From contig JAXGMA010000001.1 of the NCBI GenBank assembly GCA_040768905.1, positions 744,001 through 808,000 on the forward strand: DNA of 64,000 nucleotides, written 5' to 3'. The DNA comes from SZUA-584 sp040768905. GTDB lineage: Bacteria > Bacillota > Clostridia > Christensenellales > SZUA-584. Shown here in pieces: positions 59,190 to 64,000 of this stretch. The notes under the pieces were generated by a model. The model had not been told where the DNA came from. It made no database searches and saw nothing but the letters and a program-made list of their open reading frames with translations. Made by a program: the position numbers and the translations under genes. The first letter of the stretch is position 1. Each line of letters starts with the position of its first letter.

Positions 59190-59766
59190 CGGGTTGCTTG
59201 CTCCTGGCTTTCAGGTAATCACGCATCGATTTTTCATGTTCAAAAATATCGATATCGAGCACCGTGGGTGGTTTTTTCTTTTTGCGAACAAACAATCCGA
59301 ATAAAACGATGAATCCGAACGCGACGCCAATCGTGTAAGGAATACTCACGATCAAAGCCTCAGGCTGCTGTTCGCCCGCATTAAAAAAAGCATATATGCT
59401 TGTGTGTACGCTGCGCATATTGACGTCCTCGTGAAATGATATCAATGCCACTGCGCCGCCGAAAAACATCACGATACATAACATGGCAGCCTTGAGCGTT
59501 TTGAGCGCAGCGCTTTGCCTGTGCTTTAAAAAGATGCTGCATGTATCTGCACCCAGGCTGTTTAACGAATAACCAGGATAAAGCCCGGCGAGCTTTATGG
59601 CCGCCTCAAAAGAAGTCACAGCGAGCGCATCATCTTGCAGTTCAAACACGGCGCTATCAAGCGGTTTTATATCAGCGCCCAGCAAAGAACAAAAATCAGA
59701 GAGTTTGACGCGTTTTGTCATGGTATATACGGTTTCTTTAAGATAAAAATACAATATCTTTTCCAT
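59182..59766 (-). CDS. spoVAA: stage V sporulation protein AA
   Basis: 194 residues from ATG 59766 (MEKILYFYLKETVY), close to the 206 of Bacillus. The open frame to 60069 runs back through the small gene and into sigF, so the start is set by similarity. C-terminal half is the family part: ISFHEDVNMRSVHTSIYAFF and IPYTIGVAFGFIVLFGLF, two membrane segments. The ribosome site is weak, but the start lies two bases after the stop of the 43-codon gene, so coupling is likely. Confidence 0.88.
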   Translation of the reverse strand: MEKILYFYLKETVYTMTKRVKLSDFCSLLGADIKPLDSAVFELQDDALAVTSFEAAIKLAGLYPGYSLNSLGADTCSIFLKHRQSAALKTLKAAMLCIVMFFGGAVALISFHEDVNMRSVHTSIYAFFNAGEQQPEALIVSIPYTIGVAFGFIVLFGLFVRKKKKPPTVLDIDIFEHEKSMRDYLKARSKQPGG

Positions 59767-59768
59767 GT

Positions 59769-59900
59769 TTATACATACCATGCATCCGCATATGTGCCGG
59801 CGCCGGGCATAAGCAGCAATGCAATAAGCAAAACAAGCACTGCGATCACCAATCCGATGATGAGCATGAGCCTTAACCGCCTGCGCAACAAATAAAGCAC
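59769..59900 (-). CDS. 43-residue membrane peptide between sigF and spoVAA
   Basis: GTG start at 59900 with CAAGGAG nine bases upstream, a basic N-terminus (LYLLRRRLRL) and one strong membrane helix (MLIIGLVIAVLVLLIALLLM), then GAGTYADAWYV. The stop lies two bases before the spoVAA ATG. Not noticed in standard spoVA operons that I know. Could be a small coat or channel partner. Confidence 0.6.
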   Translation of the reverse strand: MLYLLRRRLRLMLIIGLVIAVLVLLIALLLMPGAGTYADAWYV

Positions 59901-59973
59901 AGTTCAAATCTCCTTGAGTATTCTTGCAGCTAAAAAATGAAGGCCGCACTACTATTATTGCCGCGTAAAAAAA

Positions 59974-60005
59974 AATTATGAGAGGGTTTACGCCTTTCTT
60001 ATTCG
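59974..60005 (-). promoter_or_regulatory. possible sigma-G/F promoter for the spoVA part
   Basis: CGAATA (60005-60000), 19-nt spacer, CATAATT (59980-59974), overlapping the sigF stop. It resembles TGAATA / CATAATA. Spacing is one base long, so it is weak evidence. Confidence 0.3.
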
Positions 60006-60733
60006 ACAGCTTTTTTAAGTTTTTGAATGGTTTTACTGATAAGCCGTGAAACCTGGACTTGCGAGACACCCAGCAATTCAGCGATCTCCATCTGCGTTTT
60101 GTCGCTGTAAAACCGAAGCATAATAAGCTGGCGCTCCTTTGGGTCCAGTTTCTGCAGGAGTTCTTTCAACAGTATGGTATCGATCATATCGCTGTCGTTG
60201 TTTTCCGACATGGTATCGATAAGAAGCATCTTGGAGTTATCGTCTTCAAACGCAGGCTCAAATATTGAGACAGGCGCACGGACGGCTTCCATCGCAAAAA
60301 CAATATCCTCGGGGCTCATATCAAGCCTTGCGGATATTTCATCAATGGTGGGTTCTCGTTTGAGTTCAGATTTTAAGATTTCTTTTGTATTATAAATCTC
60401 AAATGATTTTTCACGCAAAGAACGGCTCACCTTGATAATACCGTCATCGCGCAGGAAACGTTTGATTTCACCGGCGATCATGGGTACTGCATAAGTGGAA
60501 AACCGGACATTATAAGCGGCGTCGTAGCCTAAAATGGCTTTGACAAGTCCAAGTGATCCGATCTGCATCAGATCCTCGAATTCAACACCCCGGTTTAAAA
60601 ACTTTTTGACAATGCTTTTGACAAGCGCAGTATTCCGAATGACAAGCGTCTCTTTGGCATCTTTGCTGCCTCTCTGTGCCGCTTTTATCAGCGCAAGGCT
60701 CTCTTCATGCGAGAGCACACCCTTATCAGCCAT
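59999..60733 (-). CDS. sigF: sporulation sigma factor F
   Basis: 244 residues from ATG 60733 (MADKGVLSHEES), four bases after the spoIIAB stop; an alternative ATG at 60754 lies inside spoIIAB. Sigma region 2 (EFEDLMQIGSLGLVKAILGYD, FSTYAVPMIAGEIKRFLRD), region 3 and region 4 HTH (MEIAELLGVSQVQVSRLISK). Directs forespore-specific transcription early in sporulation, held by SpoIIAB. Confidence 0.96.
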   Translation of the reverse strand: MADKGVLSHEESLALIKAAQRGSKDAKETLVIRNTALVKSIVKKFLNRGVEFEDLMQIGSLGLVKAILGYDAAYNVRFSTYAVPMIAGEIKRFLRDDGIIKVSRSLREKSFEIYNTKEILKSELKREPTIDEISARLDMSPEDIVFAMEAVRAPVSIFEPAFEDDNSKMLLIDTMSENNDSDMIDTILLKELLQKLDPKERQLIMLRFYSDKTQMEIAELLGVSQVQVSRLISKTIQKLKKAVE

Positions 60734-60737
60734 GCGA

Positions 60738-61169
60738 TCAAACCTGGCATGCAATGGTCTTGATCAGTTCTACTGTTGTGCCCTTGCCGCGTTCAGATGT
60801 CACGTAAACCTTTTCCATAAAGGTCTCCATCACAGTAAACCCCATGCCTGAACGCGCATCATCCTCGGAAGTTGTGAAGAATGGCTGCCGTGCCTGTGTG
60901 ATATCGCTGATGCCTATACCATCGTCTTGAACCTTTATACGTATCGTGTGTCCATCAAGACAGGCAGATATGCGTATTTCTCCTGTCTTGATGGGATAAG
61001 CATGGACGATCGCATTGGTCACAGCTTCGGAAACAGCAGTTTTGATGTCTGCGATCTCCTCGAGCGTGGGATCAAGCTGTGAGGCAAAGGCGCCGACAAC
61101 ACTGCGTGCGAAGCCCTCATTGACGGACAAAGACGGCAGTTTCAATTCCATCGTATTTTTGGTATTCAT
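60738..61169 (-). CDS. spoIIAB: anti-sigma F factor and kinase
   Basis: 143 residues, GHKL fold with TAVSEAVTNAIVHAYP (N box), DDGIGI (G1) and RSGMGFTVMETFMEKVYV (G2). Binds and holds sigma F and phosphorylates SpoIIAA. Between spoIIAA and sigF as in all spore formers. Confidence 0.97.
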   Translation of the reverse strand: MNTKNTMELKLPSLSVNEGFARSVVGAFASQLDPTLEEIADIKTAVSEAVTNAIVHAYPIKTGEIRISACLDGHTIRIKVQDDGIGISDITQARQPFFTTSEDDARSGMGFTVMETFMEKVYVTSERGKGTTVELIKTIACQV

Positions 61170-61180
61170 ATAAGCCCCCG

Positions 61181-61489
61181 TTATTTTAATTTTTTTATGA
61201 TCTTATAGATGCCGCTGACATTAAAAACCTTTTCAATCTGACGGCTTGGGTTTTTTATAAACATACTGTTGCCGTAGGCTTTGATCGTCTTGTACCGGCC
61301 AAGGATCACGCCGAGGCCTGAGCTGTCCATAAAGCTTAAGTTTTTAAGGTCGAGCACAAGATCAGCATCTTTATGCCGGCGGATCAGCCTTTCAAGCTCG
61401 TCTTTGACTTGCGCGGCACTATGATGATCAAGTTCGCCGAATATGCAGGCCGTGATAGAATTGTTTTGATGCAGAACTTTTATGCGCAT
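61181..61489 (-). CDS. spoIIAA: anti-sigma F factor antagonist
   Basis: 102 residues from ATG 61489 (MRIKVLHQNNSI), AAAGGA eight bases upstream; the frame to 61516 has a non-conserved leader. STAS fold with the phosphorylated Ser in FMDSSGLGVILGRY (Ser57). Displaces SpoIIAB from sigma F when unphosphorylated. Confidence 0.95.
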   Translation of the reverse strand: MRIKVLHQNNSITACIFGELDHHSAAQVKDELERLIRRHKDADLVLDLKNLSFMDSSGLGVILGRYKTIKAYGNSMFIKNPSRQIEKVFNVSGIYKIIKKLK

Positions 61490-61519
61490 GCTTTTTATCC
61501 TTTCATGGTGATTCATTAC

Positions 61520-61548
61520 GTATTCTTTTCTAAAATTTATACACCTTT
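61520..61548 (-). promoter_or_regulatory. sigma-H-like promoter of the spoIIA operon
   Basis: Minus strand AAAGGTGTA (-35, 61548-61540), 11-nt spacer, AAAGAATAC (-10, 61528-61520). Matches sigma-H RnAGGAwww / RnnGAATww well (core AGG and GAAT), 31 nt before spoIIAA. spoIIA is sigma-H dependent in Bacillus. Confidence 0.6.
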
Positions 61549-61571
61549 AAGAACTTTTGGCGAAAGATGGC

Positions 61572-61585
61572 TAGTTTATAAACTA
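61572..61585. repeat. 14-bp palindrome between spoIIAA and the PBP gene
   Basis: TAGTTTATAAACTA, perfect palindrome 24 bp upstream of the sigma-H-like box of spoIIA, between divergent genes. A regulator site is possible (Spo0A boxes are TTTGTCRAA, not matched). Confidence 0.35.
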
Positions 61586-61668
61586 AAATATGGATTGTGT
61601 CGAAATAAATAATGATTTTACGGTTTGGACAGCATATATTCAGTATAAGAAAATAAGGAATGGCGCCA

Positions 61669-64000
61669 ATGGGGAAACACAGCACGCATCAAAGAAAGCC
61701 AAAGCGATTCTGGCATACTGTTTTCAGCACAATAAAATATGGTACCATTGCATTTTTTATTTTTGTACTTGCGGCAGCCGCTTTTTTGTTTTCTTACCTT
61801 TTTGGGCTTGAGGAGTGGAAACACTTTGATCCGGCCAAAATCGCTGATATGCAGCTGACCTTGCTGATCTATGACAAAAACGGTATTGAAACTGCAGCTT
61901 TGTTTAATCAGCAAAACAGGGTATACGTACCCATAGAGCAGATACCTATGCATATCAAAAATGCATTTATAGCGATCGAAGATACGCGTTTTTATGCACA
62001 TAACGGGGTCGATCTGGTTCGTATCGGCGGCGCTTTTTTTGAAGACCTGCGCCGAGGATCTTTCAGTCAGGGCGCGAGCACAATTTCGCAGCAGCTTATC
62101 AAAAACACGAGCCTCACCGGCGTTAAAACGATTTCACGCAAACTGCAGGAAGCGGTCATGGCATATAAGCTTGAACAGGTGTATTCAAAGGATGAGATCC
62201 TTGAGATGTATCTAAACAATATTTATTTTGGTAAAGGCGCATATGGCATTGAGGCAGCGGCGAAAGCGTATTTTGGAACCAATACCGCTTCATTATCGCT
62301 GGCACAGGGCGCCCTGCTTGCGGGCATCATCAAAGCGCCCACGCACTACGCGCCGCATCTTAAACTGAAAAACTCGATCGAGCGGCGCAATCTCGTGTTG
62401 TCTCTTATGGCCGAACAGAACATGATATCCGAAAAGCAAGTCAAGATCGCGCAGTCAGAGCCGGTCATATTGATCGAAAAACCTGAAATGAGCTACGGAT
62501 ACTTTATTGATATGGTGCTTTCTGAGGCGGAAAGCATTCTCAACGTGGACAGTGAAACACTGCTTTCCGGTGGTTACCGTATTTATTCCACGCTCGATCA
62601 GGGTTTACAAGAAAAGCTTAAGCTCTTGTTTGAAGATGCGCGGAATTTCCCCAAGAATGCGTCGGACGGTGAGCTTTGCCAGGCGGCTATGTGTGTGCTT
62701 GACAGCCGGTCCAATGAAATACGTGCGATAATCGGCGGCAGACATTATGAAACGCGGCGCGGGATGAACAGAGCGATCGATATCAGGCGCCAGCCCGGCT
62801 CAGCGATCAAACCCATCTTGGTATACGCTCCCGCTATGGACAAGCTGGGGCTGACGCCGTCATCGCTGGTGCTTGATGAAAAAGAGGATTTCAACGGATA
62901 TGTGCCAAAAAATTTTTCTGACAGTTATGCAGGCTGGGTGACGCTGCGCCAAGCTGTTGAAAGGTCGCTCAACCTTCCGGCGGTGCGCGTGCTTTCAAAA
63001 GTTGGCATACAATCAGGCAAGATGTATGCATCAAGCGTCGGGATCCCTTTTGACAAAGCGGATAACGGGCTGACGCTGGCATTGGGAGGTTTTACATACG
63101 GCGTATCATCTCTTGAACTTGCAGGAGCTTATACGCCGTTCGCAAACGGTGGGTTTTATTCGCTGCCTTCGTGCATCACAAGAATTGATGACGGCAGGGG
63201 AGAGACAGTATACAGGAGGCCTGAAACAAAAGTCTGTGTGCTGTCAGGTGAAACCGCTTTTTTGATGACATCGATGCTCAAATCGGCAGCAACGACAGGG
63301 ACGGCGCGCAATGTTCAGGTAGGAGGCGTCGAAATTGCTGCAAAAACAGGCACTTCAGGCGGGGATACACTTACCGGAAGCAACAGAGATGCGTGGACGG
63401 TTGCCTATAATCCTGATTATACCATGGGTTGCTGGATGGGGTTTGATACGACAGACGAGATCCACAGTTTACCCTCACAAGTAACGGGAGGCACCTATCC
63501 TGCTCATTTGATACGCAAGCTGTTTCAAGGCATATACAAAGATAAACAAGCGCCTGTTTTTACGCAGCCGGAAAATATCTTGGCGGTTAAAATAGACATT
63601 CATACGCTCAAAGAAGGCGATAAACCGATGCTCGCAAGCGCATTTACACCGGACGAGCAAACAGCCATAGAATATTTTGTGGATAAGTTCGCGCCTGATG
63701 AATTTTCGACTTACTGGTCTGTGCCTGAGCCTCCTGAAAATCTGGCCGTGATTCAGGGGGACGGTGGTTTCCCGCGCATTTCGTTTAAGCCGGTGCAGCA
63801 GCACGCTATATACAGACTGATGAGGCGCGACATCATCAAGGGGGTGCCCGTCATGATCGGAGAATACACGGGATTGACAGGTGCTTTGGCAATCAACGAT
63901 ATGACAGCAGAATATGGATGTACATATGAATATTATGTGGTTCCTGTCCACCCTGAAATCAAAATAAAAGGAGAGCAGCTGTGCGGGCCGCCCTCCAAGG
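61669..64000 (+). CDS. class A penicillin-binding protein (right end cut by window)
   Basis: About 777 codons are in the window, open to the edge. Cytoplasmic N-terminus (MGKHSTHQRKPKRFW), one membrane segment (KYGTIAFFIFVLAAAAFLFSYLFG), then the glycosyltransferase domain with IEDTRFYAHNGVD and GASTISQQLIKN, IYFGKGAYGIEAAA. The transpeptidase domain has the catalytic SxxK in PGSAIKP and KTGT in AAKTGTSGG. The C-terminal tail after about residue 640 goes beyond the core and may hold a fibronectin-like domain. ATG 61669 is nine bases after AAGGA; another ATG at 61660 abuts it. Divergent from spoIIAA. Confidence 0.93.
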   Translation, partial: MGKHSTHQRKPKRFWHTVFSTIKYGTIAFFIFVLAAAAFLFSYLFGLEEWKHFDPAKIADMQLTLLIYDKNGIETAALFNQQNRVYVPIEQIPMHIKNAFIAIEDTRFYAHNGVDLVRIGGAFFEDLRRGSFSQGASTISQQLIKNTSLTGVKTISRKLQEAVMAYKLEQVYSKDEILEMYLNNIYFGKGAYGIEAAAKAYFGTNTASLSLAQGALLAGIIKAPTHYAPHLKLKNSIERRNLVLSLMAEQNMISEKQVKIAQSEPVILIEKPEMSYGYFIDMVLSEAESILNVDSETLLSGGYRIYSTLDQGLQEKLKLLFEDARNFPKNASDGELCQAAMCVLDSRSNEIRAIIGGRHYETRRGMNRAIDIRRQPGSAIKPILVYAPAMDKLGLTPSSLVLDEKEDFNGYVPKNFSDSYAGWVTLRQAVERSLNLPAVRVLSKVGIQSGKMYASSVGIPFDKADNGLTLALGGFTYGVSSLELAGAYTPFANGGFYSLPSCITRIDDGRGETVYRRPETKVCVLSGETAFLMTSMLKSAATTGTARNVQVGGVEIAAKTGTSGGDTLTGSNRDAWTVAYNPDYTMGCWMGFDTTDEIHSLPSQVTGGTYPAHLIRKLFQGIYKDKQAPVFTQPENILAVKIDIHTLKEGDKPMLASAFTPDEQTAIEYFVDKFAPDEFSTYWSVPEPPENLAVIQGDGGFPRISFKPVQQHAIYRLMRRDIIKGVPVMIGEYTGLTGALAINDMTAEYGCTYEYYVVPVHPEIKIKGEQLCGPPSK

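Noticed and set aside
59767..60069. N-terminal extension of spoVAA to 60069
   Set aside because: It runs through a separate small gene and into sigF, with no match to the SpoVAA family; length from 59766 fits.
1..64000. tRNA, rRNA, insertion sequences, prophage
   Set aside because: I looked through the spacers for cloverleaf ends, transposase or integrase motifs and long terminal repeats and saw none. A tRNAscan/ISfinder search would be decisive.

Overview
The window is a stretch of chromosome from a spore-forming, fermentative anaerobe of the class Clostridia (Bacillota). The evidence is a complete spoIIAA-spoIIAB-sigF-spoVA sporulation block, a multi-subunit NAD-linked [FeFe] hydrogenase operon, an RqcH/NFACT protein, a DegV protein and strong GGAGG ribosome binding sites. 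I see no rRNA, tRNA, CRISPR array, transposase or prophage gene. Genus cannot be told from the sequence alone.

Layout. 1-11 kb is housekeeping: the 3' part of tgt, yajC, rqcH, proA, a frameshifted lipoprotein, argG-argH behind an ARG-box-like promoter, then tig-clpP-clpX. 11.3-34.2 kb is an accessory catabolic island for a polyol, rare sugar or cyclitol. It holds one short-chain dehydrogenase, five zinc-type medium-chain dehydrogenases, three iron-type alcohol dehydrogenases, an FGGY kinase, a fucose/arabinose-isomerase-like protein, a ketose 3-epimerase, an IolI homologue, a MIF-type tautomerase, a ferredoxin-nitroreductase fusion, a ribose-type ABC importer and two regulators (DeoR and LacI types). 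34.2-41.9 kb holds a zinc-ribbon membrane protein, a cysteine desulfurase-thiI pair that probably makes 4-thiouridine in tRNA, and a TetR-controlled ABC-2 exporter.

41.9-51.1 kb (all minus strand) is the hydrogenase region. A HydC-HATPase-2Fe2S-HydB-HydA operon lies next to a second operon (SPOR protein, DRTGG, anti-sigma-like ATPase, HydS-like hydrogenase, DRTGG, PHP). In the HydS-like protein the proton-transfer Cys of the active-site loop is Ala, as in sensory hydrogenases, so the second operon looks like an H2/redox sensing module beside the catalytic enzyme. A Rex-like site lies upstream of hydC. 51.2-55.4 kb has DegV, a small thioredoxin-fold protein, an aspartate aminotransferase and a DRE-TIM metallolyase that may be a Re-citrate synthase. 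55.4-56.6 kb is an MFS gene broken by two frameshifts. 56.8-61.5 kb is the sporulation operon, with two unlisted small genes (43 and 35 codons). A class A penicillin-binding protein gene runs off the right edge.

How it works together (inference): the island would import a sugar or polyol by the ABC system, oxidise, isomerise or epimerise it, and phosphorylate the ketose. The excess NAD(P)H and reduced ferredoxin would be discharged by the iron alcohol dehydrogenases and the hydrogenase. The substrate is not determined. The two most unusual things here are the enzyme set of the island and the hydrogenase-linked sensing module.
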